Shown: positions 10,320 to 21,790 of the stretch, in pieces
Numbering within the stretch: the first letter of the stretch is position 1
Layout: each line of letters begins with the position of its first letter
Assembly: GCA_028753945.1 (NCBI GenBank)
Contig: JAPNXP010000012.1
Span: 3,162,001-3,226,000 of the forward strand
Source: Hexactinellida sp. DTS-2022
Lineage: Eukaryota > Porifera > Hexactinellida
Reading direction: 5' to 3'
Length of the DNA stretch: 64,000 nucleotides
The notes under the pieces: generated by a model
What the model was told of the DNA's origin: nothing
Seen by the model: the letters and a program-made list of their open reading frames with translations, nothing else
Database searches by the model: none
Made by a program: the position numbers and the translations under genes

Positions 10320-10980
10320 AATAAACGAAATTAATGACTTAGTATGTATAATATGTATGTCCCATCTAATGCCGAGCGAGCTTAGCGAACAAAAAAGCAA
10401 AATTTTGTAAATTATCGAGTCCTCTTTAAATGTGTCCAGGCATATTAGCCAATGTCCTGGGAAATTTTAGCATGCGTCCAGGTATTTGTCTAGGATAACT
10501 TGGCTGATTTGAAATTATCAGCTCCCTCACCCTGGTTACGCCAGCGACGAGACTGAAGGGCTTGTATTTTACAAAACTTTATTACATTCCTTAACAATCG
10601 AATTGCTTCATTGTAGAACGATAAAATCCAAATTACATCCTCTCAAAAATATGAAAAATTACAATGCTTCGACCTGTCCCAAAGGTCTTTCTAGGAAATA
10701 GGTCTCGATAATAATTACAAATACATCGTTTGGTATACATAATCAGATGCCAATAATATTAGATTCGAGCTGTTATTTTCATCCTGATCAAACATCTTGC
10801 TAAATTAATGGTATCTAAATTTGATTGAAATATTAACCTGCATCTTCACTTTTAAATAAATAAGAATTAAATTTGTTGTAATCACCTTGTATAATATTGA
10901 TTAGTTCGGAAATTAACCTGCCATTTGAACTGCAATAATTTGTATTAATACATTCAAACTTATAGGAGCATTATAACATT
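10320..10980. other. Intronic AT-rich sequence, nothing recognised
   Basis: This is intron 2 sequence beyond the truncated end of the Ty3/gypsy relic. I see no gene, inverted termini or simple repeat. Confidence 0.4.
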
Positions 10981-10982
10981 AC

Positions 10983-11163
10983 AGGTAAAATCCCAAACGG
11001 CACCTCCGAGTAGCGGCAACCTCCGAGAAGCGGCACAAAATCATTCTCCCGATGGGTGCCGCTTTGGGAGTTTTACCTTACGAGCAACCTCCCAAAGCGG
11101 CAACCTCCGAGAAGCGGCACAAAATCATTCTCCCGATGGGTGCCGCTTTGGGAGGTTTACCTG
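10983..11163. repeat. Tandem foldback repeat of GCCGCTTTGGGAGG type
   Basis: Two copies of a palindromic unit of about 85-95 bp stand in tandem. Each has CCTCCGAGAAGCGGCAC near the middle and GTGCCGCTTTGGGAG towards the end, so each can fold on itself. The shared part CACAAAATCATTCTCCCGAT is identical in both copies, pointing to a recent local duplication. It is intronic. Confidence 0.75.
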
Positions 11164-11167
11164 TAGT

Positions 11168-11420
11168 AGATGAAATAGCAACATTTTTGAATTTACATTT
11201 TTATGGAGGTGTTAAACTCATTAACTATATTATTAGCTAGTTAAATATATAATTTCTGATCATTGCGAGGCAATGAGAATATACAATTTCTGATTGCATA
11301 TTTCAATTCCGCATGGTCGAATTACTCTAGGTACATGATTTCAACCACAGGTTGCTCTTGGCAGGAACACTTGTACCACTTCATGGATATTGGTAAATGA
11401 CATGAATTCACAATTTATAC
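11168..11420. repeat. Intron segment also present in intron 4
   Basis: This stretch is clearly similar to 20219-20470: both have AATAGCAA...TTTACATTTT.ATGG.GGTGTTAA, then ATAATTTCTGATCATT with GAGGCAAT-AGAATAT, then a shared GAATTACTCT-GG block. It may be an interspersed repeat or trace of a duplication within the gene. No termini are clear. Confidence 0.65.
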
Positions 11421-11690
11421 TTTTGGCTGGTTAGTGTACTAGAAGACAAAAATCTGCATTAAAACAATAATATGAGTTCGTTTATCAAAAGATCCCATAG
11501 AGAACTTTGTAGAACTTTCATAATTCTCTTAATTTTATTCCTTGGGCTACACATACTGAAATTGCGAAATCAGGTCTATACTTACACATATAATTCCATT
11601 GTTTCAATGATAAAAATGTCTTTAACATGCTCTTTTATCACTTTGAGCCGTTTTAAACTTATTTCCCCATTTCTAACTATATTTTTCTAG

Positions 11691-12873
11691 GTCTTAAGAT
11701 ATATTCGAGATTATATTGGACCGATCTTACAAGAATTCACACTAGACTATAATTCTGATAAATTGATATTTACATTTAACGAACCAGTTCTCAGTTCCAC
11801 ACTTAATGCATCTCTTATAACTTTCTCGGCATCCTCAAATCTTTTTGCTTTAAATTATTCTCTGACTGGTGGAGCTGTAGAATTTACATCGACTGCATTT
11901 GGTGTTCTCCAATTCAATCTACATTTAATTCGTATTGATATTCTTGAACTAAAAGTTTCTAAATTTATCGCAAATTCACGTTTTGACACATATTTATCCC
12001 TTTCTTTTGGAGCTATTCAAGACACTTCTTATACTCACAATGAAGTTTTGTACTTTCAGAGAGTATCTTCTTTTTACTTAGATTCTAACCCTGTTGAGGT
12101 CGAGGATTTCTCTATTGACTTGAACCTTGGCATTTTGTTTTTAACTTTTAACGACGTTATTGACGTAAGTTCTTTTGATCCAAGTGGCTTAACATTGCAC
12201 AATTCAAGGACTCCTGGAAACAGTACTAGTTACACCTTGTCACTTAAATCTTTTGCTCGGAACCTGGATGGATATCATCTTGATATTGAATTATCTTATT
12301 CCGATTTTAATTCTATTTCTTTTATTCCTCGTTTAGCAGCTAGTCTTAATCTTACTTATATTTATTATGGTGCAAATTTAATTGATGATATATTTGGCAC
12401 TAATATTCTTGCTCTAACTAGTGATGATGCAATTATGGCACATGTTTATATCCCAGATAGCACCCGTCCTCAACTCTTAAAATTTGACTTCAATGTTGAT
12501 GAAAGCTTACTAATATTGTACTTCAATGAGGCAATAGATTTATCAACTTTCAGGATTGATCAATTAAAGATATTAGCTGGTAACAGATCTTCAATTTATA
12601 TACAATTAAGCGAACTGATAAGCAGTATTTATCTGAACATGACTACACTATTAATCCAGATACCTAGCGAATTCACTAATTTAATCAAGCTGAATCCTAA
12701 TCTTGCTACTTCGTCTTCTGATACTTTTCTTTCAATCACTAACCGAACAGTGAGAGACTTTGCAAATAATGCTATATTTCCCATTTCTACTGATCTGCCT
12801 AAACAAGTTGGAGACTATATTGCTGATTCTATTCCCCCAGAACTCATATCTTTTGATTTTGACAATGACAAAG
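11691..12873 (+). CDS. Giant Ig-like repeat protein, exon 3
   Basis: The acceptor is ATTTTTCTAG at 11690 (phase 0) and the donor is AAAG|GTATGG at 12874, splitting a Gly codon (phase 1). The exon holds domains R-10 (D at 11709), R-9 (12081), R-8 (12456) and the start of R-7 (12825). R-10 has F-N-E-P instead of F-S-E-T, and R-9 has F-N-D-V. Both are landmark variants of the 18-domain super-repeat and match R8/R26 and R9/R27 in the last exon. R-9 also shares F-G-T-N-I-L-A-L-T with R27 and R63. Spliced R-11 and R-7 are each 128 residues, so both junctions keep register. Confidence 0.9.
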
Positions 12874-13113
12874 GTATGGTTAATAAATTAATACTTACTA
12901 GTTTCGAGATAGCTATGAAAGTGATTTATACATAGTATATAGACCTTGAAAGATTCTTTAGCTCTAAATATTTTAATTTATTTAATCCTATAGAATTCCA
13001 AATGTTAATAAAATTGATCTCTTGATTACTATTTTCACTGATCGCCCTTAGAGGTCTTACAGCTGGAGACTTCCTTAATTTTGATGGGTATTCCTAAAAT
13101 GATTACTGTGCCT

Positions 13114-13220
13114 ACTATACTATAGTATAGTGGCCCAGTATTGAAATCACTGCCTATATTATTACTACTATACTATACTATGCTATACTATACAATACTA
13201 TACTTAGTATACTATACTAT
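13114..13220. repeat. TATAC microsatellite at left border of the P element
   Basis: ACTATACTAT-type pentamer repeats precede the left inverted repeat of the P element, and similar ones follow the right inverted repeat (16591-16631). The word TATAGTGGCCCAGT occurs at 13127, again at 16627, and a third time near 18105 away from the P element. Confidence 0.7.
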
Positions 13221-13438
13221 ACACAGCCTACTTAACTATAGCCTATTCACGGTATTTAACCATGGATTACTTCAAGTCTTAAGTGCAAAATACAAGCTGT
13301 ATTGCATATCTATATTTTTAGCTGAAATTTAATGGAGTGTAATGAATATTAATACAATAGAGGTGGAAAATTGTGATAGTTCTCTCTCTTACTACAAACT
13401 AACATGTATAAGAATAAAAATACATACTAAAATGGATA

Positions 13439-14227
13439 TTATTCAGATTGTAATTTTTGTAGTTTTCTCTTGGATCCACCGTGATATTTTTCTAAGCTCC
13501 TTTTAGAATTCATATTGCGGACCTTATTCTTTAGTAAACAGTTGCTAGCGGCAGAGAGTATTTTGTTTAGATAAAAAAGGAATGGTGTGTGACAACTAGG
13601 GCAGTTAGATCTCCAGAAATCAAAACTCTCAAACTCTATCCTCGAAATTGAGAGTTGAATAAGAATAGTTTTGCTGGTACTAGCAACAAATTGTCTCATT
13701 AAGCAACTGTTCTGTTCAATTCTATAAAGGATCTTCCATAGTGCTCTGACTGCATTTAAAACTTCATCAGAAGGATATTTAAGTCCTCCTCGGTCTGCTA
13801 AGTGAATTAAGATCAAGTCAGATTCTTCACACTCCAGGGCAAAGCTTTCATCGTGTGTGAGTAAAGACAAGCATTGGGAACATAATGAAGTGGTGGCATT
13901 TGAAAGAAATTTCTTTGAATATAACTTTGACTTGCAAATACCATGCATAGCATATCCAGCAATGAAAGCCAAGGATTGGCGAATTTCTGTCATTGGTGAA
14001 AAATCAAAGTTTTGGTGAAGAAGTGAAGAGTAAGTGCTTAGGTCTGTTGGTAGAGTTGCAGCGTTATCAGGTTCCATGTCACACGAGAAAGTTCCAACAA
14101 ATTCCTTAAGCGAAGTCTCAAATTTGCTGTCTTGAGCTCGGTATATTTTTAAGATGTTAGAAAGTTTAATTCTACGTTCACTCTCAAGAATTTGGCACAC
14201 AGAAATGTTGTAATTACAACCGGACAT
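13439..14227 (-). pseudogene. P-element transposase C-terminal part
   Basis: The 262-residue frame carries S-L-A-F-I-A-G-Y-A near residues 85-92 (a block typical of P-type transposases), a C-x2-C pair in L-C-S-Q-C, and a late N-C-P-S-C block in an F-W-R-S-N-C-P-S-C context. It opens with M-S-G-C-N-Y-N, which corresponds to the G-G-x-x-x-N-P-T region after the catalytic core. It is separated from the core by about 170 bases that still look transposase-like in shifting frames. A decayed relative of this part lies at 21791-22460. Confidence 0.78.
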
Positions 14228-14399
14228 TAATCTGTAAACACCAAAGTGTTTTCTTGAGAATCGTTTTGTAGAAATCCTGTTAGAACATAAGAAAATCCAC
14301 AGTCATCACTGGTTAAATAGTTGACAATTTTTGGTATAACTTGACAGGTGTGAATTAAGCTGGTAAAAGTTTGTGAGCTAAGTTTTCCTGCTCTACCGC

Positions 14400-16037
14400 T
14401 CAACTAAAGGTCTTCCAATCCTGAAGCCAAGAAACAAACTTGGAAAAAAACACAAAACGGTCATCTTGAAGCTTGAAAACCTTTAAATCAGGATCACGTA
14501 AGCGAATATCTTTGCCTGGACTATGTATGTTACACATCTTCCAAAATCTGGTTATGAGAGAAATGAATTGATAGGTTTGGTTGGAAATACAATTCTTTTC
14601 ATTATACAACAATACTGCATTGTATGTTGACTGATCCCAAACCGCAAGAGCCAAAGGTACACTTTGTCTTTCAAGAACTGATGGCCAAACAACTTTGGAT
14701 GTTAATTTATGAGCGATCTTAGCGTTTGAATATTGTTCGGACTTGTAAATATTTCTGAGATCCTTGAATGAAGCGTTTGAAAGGTGATATGGAAAAGTTT
14801 CACTAAAGTAATGATCAATTGATGGAAAGGTAAATGTTGTATTGGTATCCTTTTGATTTATCCAATTATTTCGGATACACTTCACAATATGAACTGGATC
14901 AAACATCAAGAAAATAGATCTAGTAGGGTCTGATGGGTTTGGACAAGTTAGTTGTAAACTTGTACTACCAGCTAGAGACTTGAATAAGCTCACGTTTAGT
15001 TGATAATCGTCTGTACAAATAACTATTACTTTAAGGTCACACTTCTCGATGTCAATAATAACTTGCCTTACTATTGGAAGCAAGTCAGAAGATTTAGCAT
15101 TGCAACATGGAAGGAGTCTCACAATTTCTGACCACTTTGTGAAAAGGCTTGTAACTTGAAAAGCTAAAACAGTCTTAGCTGGATCAAATTCAGAAGAATT
15201 GTTGTTTTCTGGATTTGTTGAATCAGTTTTGACAAAAGAGGAACCAAAGATTTTACCTCCTTTATAAGTGTAGTCTGACCTTACGTGAATTTCGTCCAAC
15301 TGTAGGAGGACATGTTTCTTGAATTTGTTGAAGTCTTGGGATGCAACCTTCAGGTAATCAATAAAATTTGTGTCCAAGCCAATGTTCGAATACAGCCTCC
15401 GGAGAGTGGATGGATGAGGCAGAGAGAGGCATTCTAATGATTGCAAATAACGATAGCAACCTGAAGAGATTAGTTGGGCTTTGAGAGATAGAACCAAGGT
15501 TAAGACATTATATCGACGGTTATTCTTTGAAACCTTCAAATTTTCAAGTTGGCACAGGATAAACTGTAGCTGATTGAAGATGCCCTGGAATTTTTTTCCT
15601 TCTTCGCAAGCTGTCAACTTCTCTATGGTAGATCTAACCGAACAAATAGCCTTATTGATACCAATCTCAATATCATCTCGTTGATATGTATCAAGCTCTT
15701 GAGTTAACTGAGAAATTTGACGAATATCAGTTATAGAAGTGATTTTGGTTGGAATATCAACTTCATCTAGAAAACATCTCACATGCAATGTATCGTTAAT
15801 ACAGATCTGGTGAGACATAATCAATAACGGGCCAGATTGAATCTTCTTGAATATATGCAAGGTAGTTTGGCTTGAGCGAATATAGATCCATTTTTCTGAT
15901 AGATTTAGTGTCGAATACTTCAGCTCGATTTCATCAATATCAGAAACTGAAAAGCTGTCATTTTCCTTTTTATAATCCGCATGACTCAACTCAAGAGCTT
16001 GATGAAAATGCCGGATATCAATTTCACCTCGGTTCAA
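14400..16037 (-). pseudogene. P-element transposase core, 545 residues
   Basis: The frame contains blocks expected of the P-element RNase H-like core with its GTP-binding insertion: L-D-E-I-H at 247-251 (first catalytic Asp region), C-T-D-D-Y-Q at 341-346 (second Asp region), and F-D-P-V-H-I-V-K-C-I-R-N-N-W at 379-392 (the D-P-x-H-x-x-K-x-x-R-N motif). Its first ATG overlaps the stop of the THAP frame by four bases. A stop at 14400 ends it before the C-terminal part. A 545-residue open frame implies fairly recent decay, or an intron-containing gene. Confidence 0.85.
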
Positions 16038-16351
16038 ACGTTCTGGGTGTTCAGAAGATCCTTGTAGATATGAAGGGCAATTAGGAAGATTGAAGGGCTT
16101 GGCATTTTTCCGAAGACCAGGTTTTCTGGAAACTTTTGGGGAATATCGAAGTGAAGTAGTATATCCTCGTCACAGAAATGTCTCGCACAGATGAAGACTC
16201 TCGCCAATTTCAATGCATCATCTCTATGGAGAAACCTTCGCCATTCATCTTGTATTTCTTTGGACCAATGATTCAACATTTCAAACACTGGAACGTAATC
16301 AGTGCCGTCGTAATTGGAGCAGCAGTTGGCTACACTACACCTATTTGGCAT
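16034..16351 (-). CDS. THAP zinc-finger domain of the P-element transposase
   Basis: This 105-residue frame starts M-P-N-R-C and has the C2CH pattern of THAP domains: C5, C10, C55 and H58, spacing C-x4-C-x44-C-x2-H. THAP domains bind the transposon ends. W29, W37 and F40 lie between the zinc ligands, and a C-A-R-H-F-C segment ends the finger. It joins the 545-residue core after a frame change, so it is the N-terminal part of one transposase and not a free gene. It could be translated on its own only if the break is not spliced. Confidence 0.82.
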   Translation of the reverse strand: MPNRCSVANCCSNYDGTDYVPVFEMLNHWSKEIQDEWRRFLHRDDALKLARVFICARHFCDEDILLHFDIPQKFPENLVFGKMPSPSIFLIALHIYKDLLNTQNV

Positions 16352-16590
16352 ATTGCTAAGGAAAATGTACGTGTGGATGAATAAATTGGGAATTAGGAAG
16401 AAAATGTATGAAATATTGTAGGGATTCTAGGGAATACACTACAACAATGATGCTTATCCTATATTATACATTGCATTTTATCGTAGTCAAATTAATTTCA
16501 AACATTATGGTTTATTTATAAAATAGACTTAAAGTAATCCATGGTGAGGTAAAATTCCTACCGTGAATAGGCTATAGTTACGTAGGCTGT

Positions 16591-16631
16591 TTATACTATA
16601 CTATACTATACTATACTATACTATACTATAG
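16591..16631. repeat. TATAC microsatellite at right border of the P element
   Basis: CTATA pentamer repeats about 40 bp long lie just outside the right inverted repeat and mirror those at the left border. Confidence 0.85.
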
Positions 16632-16845
16632 TGGCCCAGTTTTGAAATTGGAGTTAGGTGATCACCCAACACGCGCACTTAAAAATGCTGAGTCTTCACC
16701 TATTATATTCTACTGGAACTTGAATATCTCTGAAATTAAATGAGCTAAAACGAAACTTCCAACTCACGAAGTGTCGTTGCCTTCCGAAAAATCTTTCTGA
16801 AATGGTTTAACACCCTCATAGTGAGTGATGATGACATGGCGAAAG

Positions 16846-16973
16846 AAAACCAAAATTGCAGCTGTGCCGAAAGCATTTCCTTTTGAGGCACTATTCAATT
16901 GATGAACCACAAAAATATAGTGCACTTCAAAGGATCATGCTGTCGGCACAGCTTGAATTTTGGATTTTTGTTG
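16846..16973. repeat. Foldback MITE, CAAAATTGCAGCTGTGCCGA family, copy A
   Basis: The arms CCAAAATTGCAGCTGTGCCG and CGGCACAGCTTGAATTTTGG are inverted, with a loop containing CAATTGATGAACCAC. Inner words GAGGCACTAT and ATAGTGC also pair. Two relatives lie at 17612-17700 (decayed) and 18873-18998. Confidence 0.8.
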
Positions 16974-17611
16974 TATTTTCTTTTCTCCATAAACGGTGCC
17001 CTAGCCACGCCTGTATACTACATTGAGGGTTGAAACTTGGCATGTAGGTGCGTAGTGGCCGTCTAATTTGCACCTGTGGTTACGATTTTTCTTCAAAGAA
17101 TTATAACAGCTATTTAAACTAATTATGGCTCATAACATGAAATAATGATTAGTGAGCTTGATAAAATTTACATATTTGGAACGAGAATAAAATTCTACAC
17201 CTTTTGGCAAATCACAATTGTGATTTTTTGGCCTTGGTTTGTGGCATAATTGGGGTGCCAATCTCCTCTATTTCCTCACACTTCAGATTCAGTGAAACTG
17301 TTAAATCTAATTCCATTCTTTCAACTTGTAATAAATACATTGATTTAACTTGTTAAATCTTACTCTATTTTTTCAACTTGCGATAATTATAATGATTCAA
17401 CTTGTGAATTCGACCCTGCTTCTATTTAAATGTAGTATTCCTTACTATGCAATGGATTAATGCAAATTAAATAAATTAAATAAGGAATTTGTTGACTTAA
17501 CTCAACTCACGTGGGTGATACCTTTGCTAAAATATTTAACTAATAATATTTTGCATATTTAATGAATGGCATTAAATTCAAAATGGTTTAAGATAGAAAC
17601 AAACTTCTAAT
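16974..17611. repeat. Interspersed repeat, copy 1 of 2 in intron 3
   Basis: This segment is similar to 18165-18780. Shared words include GAAACTTGGCATGTAGGT, then GTTACGATTTTT, and further on TTTCAACTTG-AATAATTATATTGAT-type sequence. No protein is seen. The two copies, each followed by a foldback of the same MITE family, suggest a composite repeat. Confidence 0.7.
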
Positions 17612-17700
17612 TTAGGAGGCGCTATCAATTAACAACCACCAAAATATAGTGCCCTCAAAGGATCATGTGTCGGCACAGCTACAATATTGGAATTTTTTAT
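17612..17700. repeat. Foldback MITE, copy B (decayed)
   Basis: It carries GGCGCTATCAATTAACAACC, AAAATATAGTGCC and TCGGCACAGCTACAATATTGG, matching the right two thirds of copies A and C. The left arm is missing or unrecognisable. Confidence 0.65.
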
Positions 17701-18164
17701 ACATAGGGATTAAAACTAAAATTCAGCTGTTCCTACTACATCTTAGTTACTATATTTTGTTGGTTGATTGATAGTGCCTCCATCATAGGTACAATGCTGT
17801 TTCACACATTTAATTTTAGCTTTTTCCTTATTGGCGGAATGGGCATACTATTTTTTGTGTTGTTTGATTTATTACTCCTCAATACGAACACAATTTTCTT
17901 CACTTTTCCAAGCGATTTAGAATTTCCCGCGACCTGGTGGGCTTTAGAGACTAAGCCAGTATTTTTTATATTTCGTCTCCCAATTTAAACTTTTGATGTG
18001 GCTCAACCTAAAAATGGTACTTTTTGGCAAAATTTTGGTCTTTTCATTTGACTCAAATTTACTGTTTCCCATTTACCTTTTTTACTGTGCCGACTATACT
18101 ATAGTATAGTGGCCCAGTATTGGAATCACTGCCTTTATTATTATTATTTTTATTATTATTATTA
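17701..18164. other. Intronic sequence with a lone TATAGTGGCCCAGT block
   Basis: No gene was seen. Near 18086-18140 it repeats the sequence found left of the P element (CTATACTATAGTATAGTG, GCCCAGTATTG, AATCACTGCC), showing that this block is an independent repeat and not part of the P element. An ATT trinucleotide run follows at about 18138-18168. Confidence 0.5.
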
Positions 18165-18780
18165 TTTCTCCGTAGACGGTACCCTGCCCTCACCTTTATA
18201 CATTAAGGGCTGAAACTTGGCATGTAGGTTCGGAGTGACCGTATGATTTGCACCTGGGGTTACGATTTTTGATTAAGAAATTTTGGACACATCTTTAACA
18301 TCTTTCAAATTTGTCTGGTCCATAACTCAAAATATGTTTTATTAAACACAAAAATTTTATTTCATATTTAGATTAATCTTAAAATTCTGCGTCTGATGGG
18401 AGAAGAAAATTTGTTAAAATTGGTTTAATTTCTGCCATAAATGGGAGTTGAAATTCCTTTGTTTACTCAACACTTCAATTTCAATAAAACTGTGAAATCT
18501 AATTCCATTGTTTCAACTTGTAATAATTATATTGATTTAACTTGTTAATTCTTTCACTATTGTTTCAACTTGCGATAATTATATTGATTCAACTTATAAA
18601 TCCCAGCTGGCTTCTAATTAATTGTAGTATACAATGGATTAAATAAAATATAATAATATAAGGAATTTGTTGACTAAACTCAAATCACCGTGGATAACAT
18701 TGCTAAAATGAATGACTAATAATATAATTTATTATCAGTACATAATGAATGAATGGCATTAAACTCAAGATGGTTTATGA
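18165..18780. repeat. Interspersed repeat, copy 2 of 2 in intron 3
   Basis: This is the counterpart of 16974-17611, beginning around CTCCGTAGACGGTACCCT and containing GGGCTGAAACTTGGCATGTAGG. It leads into the third foldback. Confidence 0.7.
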
Positions 18781-18872
18781 TAGAAACAAACTTCAAATTT
18801 ATCAATCGTTCCTTGTGGCTCGGATCAATTAACAAATGGATCATGACACCTTGAGGCGTTGATGACATGGCG

Positions 18873-18998
18873 AAAAAAATCCAAAATTGCAGCCTGTGCG
18901 ACAGCATGTTCCTTTGGAGGCACTATCAATAAACAACCAACAAAATATAGTGCCACCAAAGGAACTTGCGTCGGCACAGGCTGCAATTTTGGATTTTT
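18873..18998. repeat. Foldback MITE, copy C, next to the exon 4 acceptor
   Basis: The arms 18873-18925 and 18944-18998 pair almost throughout: AATCCAAAATTGCAGCCTGT with its complement, then GGAGGCACTAT with ATAGTGCCACC. This is the best-preserved copy. It ends only 27 bases before exon 4. Confidence 0.88.
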
Positions 18999-19025
18999 AA
19001 TCAATTATGAATAATATTCATTTAG

Positions 19026-20131
19026 GATTGATTCTACTAACTTTCTCCGAGACTATTGATGCTTTTACACTTTCTATTACTATGATAACTATTCAGAGTT
19101 CTTTTAATCTTCAAATTGATTCACAATTTAAAGAGTTTTACACTTTGAAGGATTCAACTTATCGCATTGTAAATTCTGAATATATTGATATTATATTATC
19201 TTTTTCAGATTCTAATAATATTAAATCGCTGAATACATTGGCTGTTAATGAATATACGACCTATATGTCCACAGGAACGATACTTGTTAGAGATATGAGT
19301 GGACTGACTTCTAAGCAAATATTCGATAATTCTGCTCTTCAAGTTTCCCGTTTTGTGAAAGATTCTACTAGACCCCAGATTTCTCAAGCGATTTTTAATC
19401 TGACGAGTGAAACTATTACTATTTACATTAGCGAGACGGTTAGAGTAAATTCAGTCAATTTGACTCAGTTCTACTTGCATAGTTCCGCAATTAAATATTT
19501 TTCTTTAACAGGCGGAACAGTGTCTACAATTGATGGGCCTATTTTTACATTTACACTGAGAACTCAAGATTTAAATCTAATCAAACGCGATATGCACTTT
19601 GCAACGAATATTTCCAACGTATTTTTTTCTGTCACTGAAAATTTCTTATTGGACATGAGTGATAATCTAGTTATGCCAATTAATAAATCCAACCCATTCA
19701 CTTTCACTGAATTTGTTCCAGACAACATTCCACCAACTTTAGATGGTTTCATTATCGATTTGAACACTGGTACTTTATCGTTAATGTTCTCGGAAACTGT
19801 GAGGGCTATAACTGTTTTTTCTTGTACGATTACATTGTCTAGACCAAATTTATCATCAAATTTACCACTCTCAAATTTTTCAATTCACGCTCTATCTGAT
19901 TCACCTCAAATTCAAGTCACCTTCTCAAATTCTGATTTAAATTCTTTCAAATTATTGTTGATAAGTACTTCATATGTCTTCCTCTTTGTTAAAAATTGCT
20001 ATATCAGTGATATGAACAATAATTTTCTTGTCCCGGTTACTCAAGGAAATGGTCTAATATCTACACAAATCTACCCAGATATTACTTCACCACAATTATT
20101 GTCATTCGATTTTAATCTTAATAAATCTCAG
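19026..20131 (+). CDS. Giant Ig-like repeat protein, exon 4
   Basis: The acceptor is ATTCATTTAG at 19025, with a poor pyrimidine tract. The exon completes the Gly codon begun in exon 3, giving D-N-D-K-G-L-I-L-L-T-F, which fits the domain consensus residue for residue. The donor is CAG|GTAAGC at 20132 (phase 0). It finishes R-7 and holds R-6 (D at 19361), R-5 (19721) and the start of R-4 (20078). Each has the [ST]-E-T-[IV], D-L-N-x-[IF]-K-type and I-x-D-M blocks. Spliced R-7 is 128 residues. The domains appear ordinary, lacking the cysteine or E-P variants, as the 18-domain register predicts. Confidence 0.9.
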
Positions 20132-20218
20132 GTAAGCTGTCATTTTGTTTGCTTATTATACTCTCAAAGTACAAAAAACTGGCCAAATGTATTTGGACAA
20201 CTGTTATGTTCAATAAAA

Positions 20219-20470
20219 TAGCAATAATTTTGGATTTACATTTTATGGTGGTGTTAATAGCTATAATTAGCATATAATTTCTGATCATTATGAGGCAATT
20301 AGAATATCAAAATTTTGATTTCAATACCACATTGTGGAATTACTCTGGGTGCATAATTTATAATCTTTACGATTATTTTCCTCTGAGGTACAACCACATT
20401 CCCATCTGTGCCGCAAGTGGCAAGGACACTATTGTCACTTCATGTATATGTTATGTCAATTTTGTCAAAT
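20219..20470. repeat. Intron segment also present in intron 2
   Basis: It matches 11168-11420 over about 240 bases with many differences, including ATAATTTCTGATCATTATGA and a GAATTACTCTGGGTGCAT block. It begins within 100 bases of the exon 4 donor. Confidence 0.65.
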
Positions 20471-20471
20471 G

Positions 20472-20875
20472 TTGATTATACAAAATCAACATGAATCAAC
20501 ATTCTCTGTCAAGGTGTGGAATGAGGGTAAAAGCCATGCTTAAACGAGTAAGCATGTAGCACATAACAAGATAAAAAGAACCAGGCTTTAAACAAGGTGT
20601 CTTGTATGATTATTTGAAACGCTCGGTCCATTGAAAGTGTGTGTTAACAAAGTCAACGAATAAAATATGTTGATTTTATAAAATCGACATTCTGAAAATA
20701 GTTGGTTTTGCAAAATCGACATATTTTATTCGTTGATTTTGTAAATCGACTTTTAAGAATGTCAATTTTACAAATTAAAGTTAAGTTTGTATGTTGATTT
20801 TACAAAATCGACGTTTTAGATGTTGATTTTGTAAAATCAACATTTAACAAAATCGACATAACATATGTATATTTA
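20472..20875. repeat. Iterated palindromes TGTTGATTTT/AAAATCAACA
   Basis: Many copies of the near-palindrome TTGATTTTRYAAAATCRAC occur, at about 20472-20495 and densely at 20660-20865. This is probably a MITE or a small satellite. No coding potential was seen. Confidence 0.7.
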
Positions 20876-21790
20876 ATATAAATGACTGGAAATCAAAATG
20901 TTGTGAATTTTATAACAATGGCTATTAATTTAAAGTCTTTTCAGACTAATTCAAACTGCCCTTAATACGCTACAAAAAGCATATTGTGTCTGGAATAACA
21001 TTCCTGTTATTAAAATATTGGTCTGTTTGAGATACTAACTACTGTAGTACAGTCAATTCCTAATCGTGTCACTTTATCCTAAGGAAGTTTGACAGGATTA
21101 AGCGGATAATCCAAATAACTGAAATTATGGAATTTTTGGCATTAAAAAATGTTTTATAAATCAATATCCTAGGTTGGGAACCACTGCACTGCACTGTATT
21201 AGTAGTTTGGAATACGATTATCATATAATCATTCCATTCAATAATGTTAATACTTAATTGGTATAAGTTCGGTAAATATAAAAAATCTAAGAACAGATTT
21301 TTGATAGTCGCTTTTGTTCGATGAATTGAATTTACGAGGTTCAAGTGCAAAAGAATCAATCGATTAGATTAGAATATTCCATCACAGGAATATTCTAATT
21401 GATTAATGTAACAATAGTAAATTCTACTAGAAGATTTGGATGGAATTCAACCGGATGTCTACCCGGGCGAAAAGCAACTCAGGACCCGGGGCCGGGGCAG
21501 AGTCTACTAGATCGCCCCCCCCCCTGGGACCGCCACTTGGGATGGGGTCACCGATCGATTATGAAAATTACGATTTATTCTTCCAATTATCAAATTTGGT
21601 CAACCATGGTCTACAAAACATATGACTTCTCATTTTTTAGAGAAATTTGGACCAAGGATGCAATAGTGGATGAAAGACGAAATGGATTTATTCTATTTTA
21701 TTGCCAAATTCTTTGAATCAGAAAGGGAAATTCTTAAGGAATATTTACAATTAGCACTTTAATTGATTGGAGGATGTTGAAACAATGAAT
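20876..21790. other. Intronic sequence, no gene recognised
   Basis: Apart from a short GC-rich patch at 21450-21550, containing CCCGGGGCCGGGGCAG, it is AT-rich without recognisable domains. The patch may be the edge of a MITE. Confidence 0.4.

Larger units (their letters stand above)
13208..16605 (-). mobile_element. P-element-superfamily DNA transposon, about 3.4 kb
   Basis: The left end (13208-13281) and right end (16526-16601) are inverted copies about 75 bp long, sharing for example ACTATAGCCTATTCACGGTA with its complement. Between them, three minus-strand frames together cover a THAP finger, a transposase core and a C-terminal part. The element sits in intron 3 in antisense orientation, inside TATAC microsatellite DNA that may have been the target. 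The reading frame is broken at least twice, unless introns bridge the breaks. Confidence 0.85.
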
